DNA from: Desulfobacter postgatei 2ac9
Lineage (GTDB): Bacteria; Desulfobacterota; Desulfobacteria; Desulfobacterales; Desulfobacteraceae
Direction of reading: 5' to 3'
Assembly (NCBI RefSeq): GCF_000233695.2
Contig: NZ_CM001488.1
Location: 202,549 to 266,548, forward strand
Length of the DNA: 64,000 nucleotides
Shown: piece by piece, positions 9,631 through 18,154 of the stretch
How positions within the stretch are numbered: position 1 is the first letter of the stretch
Layout: each line of letters starts with the position of its first letter
Notes under the pieces: generated by a model
The model's input: the letters and a program-made list of their open reading frames with translations, nothing else
Databases searched by the model: none
Told to the model about the DNA's origin: nothing
Made by a program: the position numbers and the translations under genes

Positions 9631-10464
9631 ATGATAGAGCAAAAAACAGATACGATCAGTGTAATTATTCCCACTTTCAACCGGGCGTGGACCCTGAAAA
9701 GGGCTGTTGATTCAGCCCTTGCCCAGGACTATCCGCACAGGGAAATCATTGTGGTGGATGACGGGTCGACAGACGGAACCCGGGACCTGCTGGCTGGATA
9801 TAAAGATAAAATCCGGGTCCTGGTCCAGGAAAACAAAGGGGTGAGTGCGGCCCGGAACCTTGGAATTCAAGAAAGCCAAGGCAGCTTTATTGCGCTGCTG
9901 GACTCCGATGATGCCTGGGAAACGAATAAACTTTCCTGCCAGGCCGCCTTTTTTCAATCCAAACCCGGAGCAATGATCTGCCAGACCGAGGAAATCTGGA
10001 TCAGAAACGGAAAACGGGTCAATCCAAAGAAAAAACATAAAAAACCGTCGGGCATGATCTTTGAGCCTTCTTTAAAGCTCTGCCTGGTCAGCCCTTCGGC
10101 TGTGATGATCAGAAAACAACTCTTTGAGCAAAAGGGGGTATTTAACGAGGACTTTCCGGTATGCGAGGATTACGATCTTTGGTTGCGTGTTTCCCATGAC
10201 ACACCAGTCTATTTGATTGACACCCCCTTAACGGTTAAAACCGGGGGGCATGGGGATCAACTGTCCGCGGGCCACTCCCAGGATAAATACCGGATTCAGT
10301 CCATCCTGAATTTGATTGAGTCCAATGTCCTTTCTGCGGATCAGGAACAGGTCGCTTTAAACGTATTTAAAGAAAAGTGCCGGATTTTTGCAAACGGGTG
10401 CATGAAACGGGGCCGCGAAAAAGAGGGTGCTTATTACCTGATGCTTGCTGCAGGTAATAAGTGA
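9631..10464 (+). CDS. Family 2 glycosyltransferase
   Basis: This 277-residue protein has the GT-A fold. It shows SVIIPTFNRAWTLKRAVDS at residues 8-26, the nucleotide-binding EIIVVDDGSTDGTRDLL and the metal-binding LLDSDDAWE (D-x-D). A catalytic acidic region EDYDLWLRVS follows at about residue 183. It transfers a sugar from a nucleotide donor, at the cytoplasmic membrane face in most relatives, to a glycan or lipid. No other envelope-glycan genes are beside it, so acceptor and donor cannot be inferred. No signal peptide or membrane span is visible. Confidence 0.85.
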   Translation: MIEQKTDTISVIIPTFNRAWTLKRAVDSALAQDYPHREIIVVDDGSTDGTRDLLAGYKDKIRVLVQENKGVSAARNLGIQESQGSFIALLDSDDAWETNKLSCQAAFFQSKPGAMICQTEEIWIRNGKRVNPKKKHKKPSGMIFEPSLKLCLVSPSAVMIRKQLFEQKGVFNEDFPVCEDYDLWLRVSHDTPVYLIDTPLTVKTGGHGDQLSAGHSQDKYRIQSILNLIESNVLSADQEQVALNVFKEKCRIFANGCMKRGREKEGAYYLMLAAGNK

Positions 10465-10597
10465 GATTCCGTAACATCCTGTTGAGGGCGCGTAACCATA
10501 TTGATAAACTGATAAACTGGAAATTGATTTTACCAATTGAACATGGCATTCTAAATATATTGTTTAAAAAACAAACTGATGCAAGGAGAATTGCAGA

Positions 10598-11824
10598 ATG
10601 AAATTTCAAAAAATAGTAGATGATATTTACCGCCTTGCGGTTAACATCGAAGACGAGAATTACCTGTTTGAGGGAATATGGCCCATTCCCCACGGTATTT
10701 CAATAAACGCGTATCTGATCAAGGGTGAAAAAAACGTACTCATTGATCTGACCCAGGACATCATGGGGTTTCCCAAGGCCATTACCGGACAGATGGAAGG
10801 GCTCTCCCTGGCTGTGGAGGATATTGATATCATCGTGGTAAACCACATGGAGCCGGACCACGCCGGCTGGCTGCGGGAATTTTGTAAAAAGAATACCAAG
10901 GGCCTGATTTACTGTACCAAAAAAGCGGTTCCCCTGCTTGAGGCCTTTGGCCGGGTGCCGGCCGACCGGGCCGTGGCCATCACGGACGGCATGACCCTGG
11001 AAGTCGGGGAGTACGAACTCCAGTTTTTTGAAACCCCCAACATCCATTGGCCCGAAACCATGATGACCTATGAAACAAAACGGAAAATTTTATTTGCCTG
11101 CGACGCTTTTGGTTCATATGGTAAGGTGACGGAGGACGCCATTTTTGACGACCAGCTCTCCGAGGAAAAACATGCTTTTTTTGAAAATGAGGCGTTACGC
11201 TATTACGCCAATATTGTCGCCGCATTTTCCGGCGCTGTACTCAAAGGGCTGACCAAACTGTCGGGACTGGATGTAAAGATCATCTGTCCCTCCCACGGGA
11301 TTATCTGGCGGGAGAACCCCGGCGTAATCATTGACCATTACAAGCGCTATGCAGAGTACAGCAAGGGGCCGGCAGAAAGGGAAATCACCCTGGTTTGGTC
11401 CAGCATGTACGGCAGTACAAAGTCCATGCTGAACCTTGTGGTTGAGACCATAAGAAAACACAAGATTCCCGTGCATGTTTACCAGGCCCCGGGCGATGAC
11501 ATCGGCTATATCCTGGCCGGTGCCTGGAAGTCCGCCGGGCTTATTTTCGGCATGCCCACTTACGAGTACAAGGTCTTTCCGCCCATGTCCCATGTGATTG
11601 ACGAACTGCTTGTAAAAAAGGTGACCAACAAAAAAGTTTTCAGGTTCGGCTCTTATGGATGGGTCGGCGGGGCCCAGCGGGATTTTGAATCCAAAATTGA
11701 AAAGTCCGGCTGGGATCTGCTCGGATTTTACGAATGGCAAGGGGCGCCCACCAGAGAGGATGAGCAGGCCCTGGTCCAGAAGATCGACGCCTTTTGCGAG
11801 GAACTGATTAAGTTTACCGAGTAG
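10598..11824 (+). CDS. fprA: A-type flavoprotein (flavo-diiron protein)
   Basis: This 408-residue protein has an N-terminal metallo-beta-lactamase fold and a C-terminal flavodoxin domain. Diiron ligands are recognisable in NHMEPDHAG (His83, Glu85, Asp87, His88), in PNIHWPETM, in FACDAFGSYG and in CPSHGIIWR. The FMN loop is SSMYGSTKSM (about residue 267). Proteins of this family, including the rubredoxin:oxygen oxidoreductase of Desulfovibrio, reduce O2 or NO in the cytoplasm. No rubredoxin domain or rubredoxin gene lies beside it, so the donor must come from elsewhere. The start has a strong AAGGAGAA upstream. Confidence 0.9.
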   Translation: MKFQKIVDDIYRLAVNIEDENYLFEGIWPIPHGISINAYLIKGEKNVLIDLTQDIMGFPKAITGQMEGLSLAVEDIDIIVVNHMEPDHAGWLREFCKKNTKGLIYCTKKAVPLLEAFGRVPADRAVAITDGMTLEVGEYELQFFETPNIHWPETMMTYETKRKILFACDAFGSYGKVTEDAIFDDQLSEEKHAFFENEALRYYANIVAAFSGAVLKGLTKLSGLDVKIICPSHGIIWRENPGVIIDHYKRYAEYSKGPAEREITLVWSSMYGSTKSMLNLVVETIRKHKIPVHVYQAPGDDIGYILAGAWKSAGLIFGMPTYEYKVFPPMSHVIDELLVKKVTNKKVFRFGSYGWVGGAQRDFESKIEKSGWDLLGFYEWQGAPTREDEQALVQKIDAFCEELIKFTE

Positions 11825-11834
11825 AAATACTTTC

Positions 11835-11879
11835 ACCACGAAGATCACGAAGATATCAGCTCTTCGTCTCCTTCGTGGT
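11835..11879. repeat. Long imperfect inverted repeat of the 'CACGAAG' type
   Basis: ACCACGAAG-ATC-ACGAAGA on the left arm pairs with TCTTCGT-CTC-CTTCGTGGT on the right, giving 9-bp and 7-bp stems around a 3x3 internal loop. It begins 11 bases after the flavoprotein stop. It may act as a terminator-like mRNA stabiliser, but lacks a T-run. Its internal CACGAAG direct repetition resembles dispersed intergenic repeats known in many Proteobacteria. Its right arm overlaps the end of the adjacent HPt remnant. Confidence 0.55.
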
Positions 11880-12165
11880 AAATCGTCCAAACGTTTTGCG
11901 GATTCAAAAACAAGGGTTGCGCTGATATTGCCTGAAACCCCCTTCAATGATATAGGCAAGTCTTTGCGCGGTTTCCAGCTCCTTGGAGATCAGGGCCTGC
12001 TGGGTTTTATCTGCCGTGTCCGCCTGATTTTCGGCAAATTTTTTTAAAAGTTTTCGGCACAAACACCTGTCCCCCGAGCAGACGATCCAATCCGGCCTGA
12101 ATCTTAATGCCCGGCAGGGGACCCAAATCTTCAGATAATGCGCCGTGGAGGCTTACGTTTATGCC
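11876..12165 (-). pseudogene. Frameshifted HPt domain remnant of a phosphorelay protein
   Basis: Three minus-strand frames join into one HPt domain. The first gives SEDLGPLPGIKIQAGLDRL, the linker typically found before HPt domains of hybrid kinases. The second gives KLLKKFAENQADTAD and ALISKELETAQRLA. The third gives SLKGVSGNISATLVFESAKRL. At least two indels separate them. The phospho-acceptor histidine expected in A-H-T/S-L-K-G is replaced at the second break. Nothing of the receiver or kinase that should precede it is visible upstream, where glyS begins on the other strand. No functional protein can come from it. Confidence 0.7.
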
Positions 12166-12337
12166 ATTGTCCCCTCGGGGGATAAAAATTTTAAAAAACA
12201 GTTCAGCAAAATATAAAAATCATGTATATTCAACATCTTTTTAAGCGTGAAAATTCCAGTGCATCATTCATTATTGATAAATTATAAAGGGCCGGCCCCG
12301 GACACCATCCGGGCGGTTTTGGAACATGGAGTAAAAA

Positions 12338-13759
12338 ATGGCTAAACCAAAAAAAGAAACAACACTGATGGACAAAGTGGTTGGACTTTGCAAACGCAGA
12401 GGGTTCGTATATCCGGGATCTGAAATTTACGGCGGACTTGCCAATGCCTGGGATTTCGGTCCCTTGGGGGTCGAACTGCTTAAAAATCTCAAAGAGGCCT
12501 GGTGGAAAAAATTTGTCACCGAGCGTATTGATATGGTGGGCCTGGATGCCGCCATTCTCATGAATCCGACCACCTGGGAAGCCTCCGGCCATGTGGGCAG
12601 TTTTTCCGATCCCCTGATGGACTGCAAAAAATGTAAATCCAGAGAACGGGCCGACAAGCTTGTGGAAAACTGGCAACATGACAACGGATCTGATGAACAG
12701 CCCGCCAACTGGGCAGGGGAAAAGACCCCGCCCCAGGATATGCTAGATTTTATTAATGCCAAAAACATTACCTGTCCCCAGTGCGGCAGCCTTGACTGGA
12801 CCCTGCCCAAGGCCTTTAATCTGATGTTTAAAACCCAGCAGGGTGTGGTTGAAGGCGAAGGAAAGGAGATCTATCTGCGCCCTGAAACCGCCCAGGGCAT
12901 CTTTGTCAATTTTAAAAATATCCATACCACCTCACGCAAAAAGATCCCCTTTGGCATTGCCCAGATCGGCAAGGCATTCAGGAACGAAATTACACCCGGC
13001 AACTTTGTATTCAGGACCCGTGAATTTGAGCAGATGGAAATTGAATATTTCTGTAAACCTGGCACCGAGCTTGAGTTCCATGCCTTCTGGAAAAAATTCT
13101 GCATGGACTGGTACCTGGGCCTGGGCGTTACCCCGGACAACCTTAGATTTCGCGACCATGACCAGGCGGAATTGTCCCATTACTCCAATGCCACGGCCGA
13201 TATTGAATACCACTATCCCTTTGGCTGGGGGGAATTGTGCGGCATCGCGTCCCGGACCAACTATGACTTAAGCCAGCACATGGAGTACTCTTCCAAAGAT
13301 CTGCAGTATTTTGACGAGGCAACCAGGGAAAAGTACATCCCTTTTGTCATTGAACCCTCTCTGGGGGTTCAGCGTTCCGCTCTGGTATTTTTGTGCGACG
13401 CCTATGAAGAAGAAGAGATGAAAGAAGGAGATACCCGGGTGGTACTGCATCTTCACAACCAGTTGGCCCCTGTGAAAATTGCGGTGTTGCCCCTGGCCAA
13501 AAAAATTGCCGACAATGCAAAATCTGTCTTTGACAACCTGGTACGGCAACTGGGACTGAACATGGACTTTGATGTCCAGGGCAGCATCGGCAAGCGATAC
13601 CGCCGCCAGGACGAGGCCGGCACCCCATATTGCGTCACCTTTGACTATGAATCCCTTGATGACAATGCCGTCACCATCCGGGAACGGGATTCCATGGATC
13701 AGCAGCGGATGAAGATAGAGGAACTGGTGCCCTTTTTCCGGGAAAAATTTACATATTAA
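12338..13759 (+). CDS. glyS: Glycyl-tRNA synthetase (class II, homodimeric type)
   Basis: This 473-residue synthetase charges tRNA-Gly. It belongs to the alpha2 eukaryote/archaea-like form rather than the alpha2beta2 form of many other bacteria. Visible are [24 protein letters not shown] at the N-terminus, CKKC (about residue 95) and CPQC (about 146) of the insertion domain, and the class II motif 2 region [25 protein letters not shown] (about 211-235). Motif 3 is [14 protein letters not shown], and a C-terminal anticodon-binding domain follows. A GGAG ribosome-binding site precedes the ATG. The standard gene name for this form varies. Confidence 0.93.
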   Translation: MAKPKKETTLMDKVVGLCKRRGFVYPGSEIYGGLANAWDFGPLGVELLKNLKEAWWKKFVTERIDMVGLDAAILMNPTTWEASGHVGSFSDPLMDCKKCKSRERADKLVENWQHDNGSDEQPANWAGEKTPPQDMLDFINAKNITCPQCGSLDWTLPKAFNLMFKTQQGVVEGEGKEIYLRPETAQGIFVNFKNIHTTSRKKIPFGIAQIGKAFRNEITPGNFVFRTREFEQMEIEYFCKPGTELEFHAFWKKFCMDWYLGLGVTPDNLRFRDHDQAELSHYSNATADIEYHYPFGWGELCGIASRTNYDLSQHMEYSSKDLQYFDEATREKYIPFVIEPSLGVQRSALVFLCDAYEEEEMKEGDTRVVLHLHNQLAPVKIAVLPLAKKIADNAKSVFDNLVRQLGLNMDFDVQGSIGKRYRRQDEAGTPYCVTFDYESLDDNAVTIRERDSMDQQRMKIEELVPFFREKFTY

Positions 13760-13773
13760 CAAAGTTTGATTTT

Positions 13774-14313
13774 ATGACACTGTATTCATACAAAAATATT
13801 GCGCCGGAGGTCCACGACTCTGTTTTTATAGCGCCTGGTGCCAAGGTTATAGGTGATGTGCAGATCGGCCCGGATTCTTCAGTCTGGTTTCAAACGGTTC
13901 TCAGGGGAGATGTCGCTGAAATCCGCATTGGTGAACGCACAAATATTCAGGATCTTTGCATGGGCCATGTGGCCAGGGAGACTCCTTTGATCATCGGAAA
14001 CGACGTCACCATCGGCCATAACTGCTGTGTACACGGATGCACGATTGGGGACCGCTGTCTGATCGGTATGGGCGCCGTTCTCTTGAACAACAGCGTGATC
14101 GGGGAAGGCTGCGTCATTGCCGCCGGCACCGTTGTCCTGGAAAAAACGATCATTCCGCCATATTCACTTGTTACAGGGTCGCCGGGCAAAGTAAAAAGAG
14201 CTTACGAGAACCGGGAAGAGATTGATCAGATGATGAAAAAAGCCTCGCATAACTATCTGGGACACGCCAGGGAGTATAGTTCCACGGATCTGTTTTATGA
14301 GATGAAAAAATAA
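13774..14313 (+). CDS. Gamma-carbonic anhydrase-like hexapeptide-repeat protein
   Basis: This 179-residue left-handed beta-helix protein carries repeated hexapeptides such as VIGDVQIGPDSSVWF, IGERTNIQDLC and IGNDVTIGHNCCVHG. The first metal-ligand region of the family and GMGAVLLNNSVIGEGCVIAAGTVV are present. The His of HNCCVHG suits the metal site. Relatives (YrdA, PaaY, CaiE and gamma-carbonic anhydrases) bind zinc or iron as trimers in the cytoplasm, but many lack proven carbonic anhydrase activity. It follows glyS by 14 bases and is likely co-transcribed. Confidence 0.85.
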   Translation: MTLYSYKNIAPEVHDSVFIAPGAKVIGDVQIGPDSSVWFQTVLRGDVAEIRIGERTNIQDLCMGHVARETPLIIGNDVTIGHNCCVHGCTIGDRCLIGMGAVLLNNSVIGEGCVIAAGTVVLEKTIIPPYSLVTGSPGKVKRAYENREEIDQMMKKASHNYLGHAREYSSTDLFYEMKK

Positions 14314-14315
14314 TG

Positions 14316-14355
14316 ATAATCCCCTGTCTCGGAAAGCGCAGGGGATATTTTTTTG
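14316..14355 (+). terminator. Rho-independent terminator after the gamma-CA-like gene
   Basis: ATCCCCTG (14319-14326) pairs with CAGGGGAT (14339-14346), followed by TTTTTTTT. It ends the glyS transcript. The A-rich left flank is too weak to judge for the opposite strand. Confidence 0.8.
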
Positions 14356-14369
14356 TCTTTAGATAATGT

Positions 14370-15191
14370 TTATGCCCCTGTCCAACCCTTTTCAAGCCCC
14401 ATGGCCCGGCCCAGCAATTGTGTAAGAAGAATGGCGGGAAGGGGGGTGCTTGATCCGGATTTCAGGATAAGCTTCCGGCCGTGTTCAAATTGCATGTGGC
14501 AATAATTACATGCCGTACAGATTATATCCGCCCCTTCCTGTTCTGCTGTTTCATATTTTGCCAGGATAAAGCCATCGGCCAGAGGGGTGTTTTTATCCAA
14601 TAAGGGATTGCCGCAGCATTCCAGGCGTTTGGACCAGTTTACAGGTTCCGCCCCGGTCAGTGTGATAATCCGTTCAAATATCGTCGGTGCATCGGGGTGC
14701 TCATCGAACCCGGTGATGGTTGAGGGACGCAGCGCATGACAGCCGTAGCTTGGGGCCACTTTTATCCCGTCAAGGGGACGGGTGATGCTTTGACGTATAA
14801 GGTCTTGATCGATCTCCCGGTCCAGCAGGGTCAGCATGTGATGGATTTTGACACCCCCGTCATAATACAGTCCTTCCTTTTGCAATAGCCAGTTGATCAT
14901 GGCTTGTTTGTCGGGATCATTTTTAAAATGATATTCTGCCTGTTTAAGGGAGCCGAAACAGCACTTGCACAGGGTCAGTACAGGCAGATTATGGGCCTGG
15001 GCGATGGCCAGGTTCCGTATGGCCAGCAAAAGAAAGGCATCCATATTTTTCTCTTTAACAGGGTATCCGCAACAGCCAAAATCAAGCTCTTCCACCTCAA
15101 CATTGAGCCTGGATAAAACTGCTTTGGCAGACTTTGGGTGCTGGGGAATGTCAAATCCGGTTCTGCATCCTGAGAATAGCGCGTACTTCAT
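14370..15191 (-). CDS. HdrB-like heterodisulfide reductase subunit (two CCG domains)
   Basis: This 273-residue protein has two cysteine-rich CCG domains. The first holds SGCRTG, the FGCCGYP motif and CKCCFGSLK. The second holds SYGCHALRP, LECCGNPLLD and CTACNYCHMQ. In HdrB such motifs bind a pair of non-cubane [4Fe-4S] clusters that reduce disulfides. Its start overlaps the stop of the upstream membrane HdrC-like gene by four bases (ATGA), so the two are one functional unit at the membrane's cytoplasmic face. The true substrate in a sulfate reducer is unknown. The name heterodisulfide reductase is by family only. Confidence 0.85.
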   Translation of the reverse strand: MKYALFSGCRTGFDIPQHPKSAKAVLSRLNVEVEELDFGCCGYPVKEKNMDAFLLLAIRNLAIAQAHNLPVLTLCKCCFGSLKQAEYHFKNDPDKQAMINWLLQKEGLYYDGGVKIHHMLTLLDREIDQDLIRQSITRPLDGIKVAPSYGCHALRPSTITGFDEHPDAPTIFERIITLTGAEPVNWSKRLECCGNPLLDKNTPLADGFILAKYETAEQEGADIICTACNYCHMQFEHGRKLILKSGSSTPLPAILLTQLLGRAMGLEKGWTGA

Positions 15192-16888
15192 ATTCCAAAT
15201 TCCTGATGGTGTACTATGTTTTTAAGTTGGTAAAAAATATCGGTAATCCTTACCCCCTGGGGACAATTTTCCTGGCATTTATAACAGGTCAGGCAGTTCC
15301 AGACAATGGAGGCATCCTTTGCCAGTTCGGTTTGCCCCAGAACAAGGGCATGGATGACCTGGTGGGGTGCTGATCCGAACTCCCGGGTTTCGCCTGTAAC
15401 AGCGACCACCGGGCATGAATTGGTACAGATCAGGCAAGTGTAACAGTTTGAAAACGTAGCCCCCTGGAAGGATTTTTTCAAGGATTCAACCACAGGGTTT
15501 TCCCCGGGTTTGATCACCAAAGGCGTGTCAAGTGCGGGCTTTTTAGATTCATGTTTTTTGAGAAGTTCCCTTATCCGGATAACGGGATCCGGAAGAGATT
15601 CCATCTCCAGCCGATCCCTGGTTGCTTTCCATATATCCTGCAGATTCAGTCCGGCAGGACAGAGCTGGGAGCATTTGTTGCACATGGTGCAGATAAAACT
15701 GCCCTGGGAAAAGGCATCCCTTGATTCAGGATCCATCGGCCGTCCCCATGCAGATTCCCGGATGCGGATTACACGTTCCGAGGGAAACACCCACGGGTTG
15801 TCAAAAATTTCATATAAAGGTCCCACGGCACAATGGCTGGTGCAGGTGCCGCACTCGGTGCAGGCGGAAAGATCAAAAACCCGGCGGGTGGCCTTATTCT
15901 CATCGCGTTCTATTTGCTGGCCTGCAATCCCTGAAATTATAAGGCTTACCGGCGTTGTCAGGATATGCAGGAACTTGCTGAAAGGCAGGTAGGCCAAGCC
16001 AAAAAAACAGCTTAAAAAGTGGATCTTCAGTATCAGTGCATCCAGGCGGTGCCTGTTGAAAAAACCGGCAACAGGTTTCATGGCAATGGAGAGAGGATAG
16101 GATACAAAGGCCTCCTTTGGATTGGAGTGGCAAACTGTACAATTGTCTTCATTCAGGATACGTCCTTCTTCCATGAGTTCCGGGGTGACCTGGACGACCT
16201 CCCCGGGGAACTGGACATTGAACTCTTCCTGCCATACGGCCTTAAGCGCCGGAAGTTCCTCCTCGTCCAAGGAACCATATTCCTCCACCATGTCGTAAAA
16301 TATACCGGAAGAGATGATCTTGGCGGCTTCCAGGCCAAAACCGGATATCATGATGAGTCCAAGCAGGGCGATTGCCAGGTAATCCCGGTGCCTGCTGATC
16401 TGTTTTAAACGAAAATTGGTTTTCCTGCGATATATGGCAATGCCCACCCCCACCATCACCATGACACCGGCGATATTTCGAAGGAACATAAAAGGGCTCA
16501 GGGTGGATTGGTAACCTGGGAAAATCACTTCGCTGACATAGCCTTCAAGGGCATGGAAGAAAAATAACCCTGCAAACCCCCAGTAAATACAGATGTGCAT
16601 AAACCACTTCAGAAAATTCTGGCGCATCAGCGGCAATTGAAGCACGACATCCAGAAGAACCGCCTTGAAAAGATGAAGAATCCGGACAGGTGAGACCAGG
16701 ATACCGGACAGGCCCAACAAAAACGCGTTGATGCGGCTTGTCGTAGTAAATCCGGTCCGCTGCGGTCCGATGCTTAACCGGAAAAACCCAATAATCCTGT
16801 AAATGATTCCGATGAGGAACACTGCCGACGCAATAGAAAAGCTCCAGGTATAAAGATTGAAACCGGTTAATAAATCATACAATGGCAT
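15188..16888 (-). CDS. Membrane HdrC-type iron-sulfur protein with c-heme motif
   Basis: This is a 566-residue fusion. The N-terminal half has about six membrane spans (near 14-36, 55-83, 92-112, 137-153, 169-187, 285-318) like NarI/DsrM-type cytochrome b subunits. Between the fifth and sixth spans is CTVCH (residues 250-254), a c-type heme attachment motif. After the last span come four CxxCxxCxxxC motifs at C343, C400, C482 and C532, arranged as two HdrC-like pairs. The loop holding CTVCH should be periplasmic if the cluster domain is cytoplasmic. Quinol or periplasmic electrons would thus pass to the HdrB partner encoded next. A dsrMK-like or quinone-coupled Hdr role is inferred. The protein is larger than a plain HdrC. 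Confidence 0.8.
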   Translation of the reverse strand: MPLYDLLTGFNLYTWSFSIASAVFLIGIIYRIIGFFRLSIGPQRTGFTTTSRINAFLLGLSGILVSPVRILHLFKAVLLDVVLQLPLMRQNFLKWFMHICIYWGFAGLFFFHALEGYVSEVIFPGYQSTLSPFMFLRNIAGVMVMVGVGIAIYRRKTNFRLKQISRHRDYLAIALLGLIMISGFGLEAAKIISSGIFYDMVEEYGSLDEEELPALKAVWQEEFNVQFPGEVVQVTPELMEEGRILNEDNCTVCHSNPKEAFVSYPLSIAMKPVAGFFNRHRLDALILKIHFLSCFFGLAYLPFSKFLHILTTPVSLIISGIAGQQIERDENKATRRVFDLSACTECGTCTSHCAVGPLYEIFDNPWVFPSERVIRIRESAWGRPMDPESRDAFSQGSFICTMCNKCSQLCPAGLNLQDIWKATRDRLEMESLPDPVIRIRELLKKHESKKPALDTPLVIKPGENPVVESLKKSFQGATFSNCYTCLICTNSCPVVAVTGETREFGSAPHQVIHALVLGQTELAKDASIVWNCLTCYKCQENCPQGVRITDIFYQLKNIVHHQEFGI

Positions 16889-17132
16889 TGATCATCTCCC
16901 AGTAAAATTTAGGATGATATCCCAGAAGGCCCGAATCCGGGCAGCAAGGGATGTTACATAAATGCTACTCCATATAAATATTGCTCAAAAACCAGCACAA
17001 AAGCAACTTGATGGCATATTATAATAAGGCAATATTGTCAATTGTAGTCTTTAGTAAATACTTATATTCTTAATTTTAGCAGCTTGGTTTTATGGATTTG
17101 ACAACCCTAATACTGCCTGTTAAATTGACCGC
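16889..17132. other. Divergent intergenic region
   Basis: This A+T-rich gap separates the hdr pair (minus) from the CoA-ester lyase (plus). A TTGACA lies on the minus strand at 17041-17036, but the matching -10 at 17-bp spacing (TATGCC) is poor. The plus-strand promoter is described separately. Confidence 0.35.
17098..17126 (+). promoter_or_regulatory. Strong promoter placed for a leaderless transcript
   Basis: TTGACA (17098-17103), a 17-bp spacer and TAAATT (17121-17126) form a good sigma70-type promoter. Transcription should start about seven bases downstream of the -10, at or next to the ATG at 17133. Confidence 0.6.
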
Positions 17133-18059
17133 ATGGAAAATAAAACAAGAATGAATAAACCCTGCCGAACGTTGCTTTCCGTACCCGGAAACAAGACCAA
17201 AATGCATGCCAAGGCTGCGGCTTCCAATGTTGATGTCATCATGCTGGACTTGGAAGACAGCGTGCCGGCCGATGAAAAAGAAGTCGCCCGTAAAACGGTT
17301 ATTGATTCGCTTCGTTCTTTGGATTTTAACGAAAAATGCGTCGCCCTTCGCATAAACAGCCTGGACACGCCTTTTGCCTATAAAGATTTGATCCAGGTCG
17401 CCGAAGCCGCCGGTGATCGTCTCCAAACCGTTGTGGTGCCCAAGGTAAATCATGAGGCGGATATCCATTTTGCGAGCCGCTTATTGGACGGCATTGAAAT
17501 GGCATTGGGACAAACAAGGCAGATCCGGATCCAGGCCTGTATCGAGACCGCCCAGGGACTTTCCCGGATTAACGAAATTGCCTCGGCCGATGCCAGGCTC
17601 TCTTCCCTGTCATTCGGCATTGCCGATTATCAGGCCAGCATCGGGGCAGCGCTGGTCTCTTTGTCCGGCCACGGAGAAAACGAGGAGCAGGTTTACCCCG
17701 GTCACCGGTGGCATTTTCAACTCAGCCGGATGGTCATGGCTGCCAAGGCCAACGGGCTTATGGCCCTGGATGCCCCCTTTGGAAACTTTAAGGATGACGA
17801 CGGCCTGAAAAAATCAACCGCCCTGGCCAAGGCCCTTGGGTGTGACGGCAAATGGGTAATCCACCCTGACCAGATTGACACGGTCAACCAGGTGTTTACC
17901 CCTGCAGCGGAAGAGATCCGGCGGGCCAGGCGAATTCTGGACGCGGCAGATGATCGGTCCCGGGGCGCCGTGGCTGTGGACGGCCGAATGGTGGACCAGG
18001 CCACCATTCGCATTGCCCGCAGAGTTTGGGATCAGGCAGTTTTTCTTGGAAAGGTTTAA
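17133..18059 (+). CDS. CitE/HpcH-HpaI family CoA-ester lyase
   Basis: This 308-residue TIM-barrel enzyme shows the family signatures RTLLSVPGNKTKM, the Mg-binding VIMLDLEDSVP, KVNHEADIH and IQACIETAQGL, plus WVIHPDQID near the C-terminus. Relatives cleave or form (S)-citramalyl-CoA, malyl-CoA, or citryl units in citrate lyase. No citrate lyase alpha or gamma gene is near, so a stand-alone acyl-CoA lyase is more likely. ATG 17133 has no Shine-Dalgarno, and neither does the in-frame ATG at 17151. The promoter position predicts translation from a leaderless mRNA starting at 17133. Confidence 0.85.
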   Translation: MENKTRMNKPCRTLLSVPGNKTKMHAKAAASNVDVIMLDLEDSVPADEKEVARKTVIDSLRSLDFNEKCVALRINSLDTPFAYKDLIQVAEAAGDRLQTVVVPKVNHEADIHFASRLLDGIEMALGQTRQIRIQACIETAQGLSRINEIASADARLSSLSFGIADYQASIGAALVSLSGHGENEEQVYPGHRWHFQLSRMVMAAKANGLMALDAPFGNFKDDDGLKKSTALAKALGCDGKWVIHPDQIDTVNQVFTPAAEEIRRARRILDAADDRSRGAVAVDGRMVDQATIRIARRVWDQAVFLGKV

Positions 18060-18154
18060 ATAACAAATCTTCTTGACACCCTGACCTCCTTTATACTACA
18101 GAAGCACCTAACCCATGTCCAGAAGGGCATACAAAACAAAAGCAGTTAAATAAC

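Noticed and set aside
11195-11959. 254-codon minus-strand frame opposite the A-type flavoprotein gene
   Set aside because: Except for its first 28 codons, which are the HPt remnant, it is the antisense shadow of fprA and shows no protein-like features.
18069-18100. TTGACA ... TATACT promoter between the CitE-like gene and lpdA
   Set aside because: The boxes are only about 13 bases apart and the region lies between converging genes.
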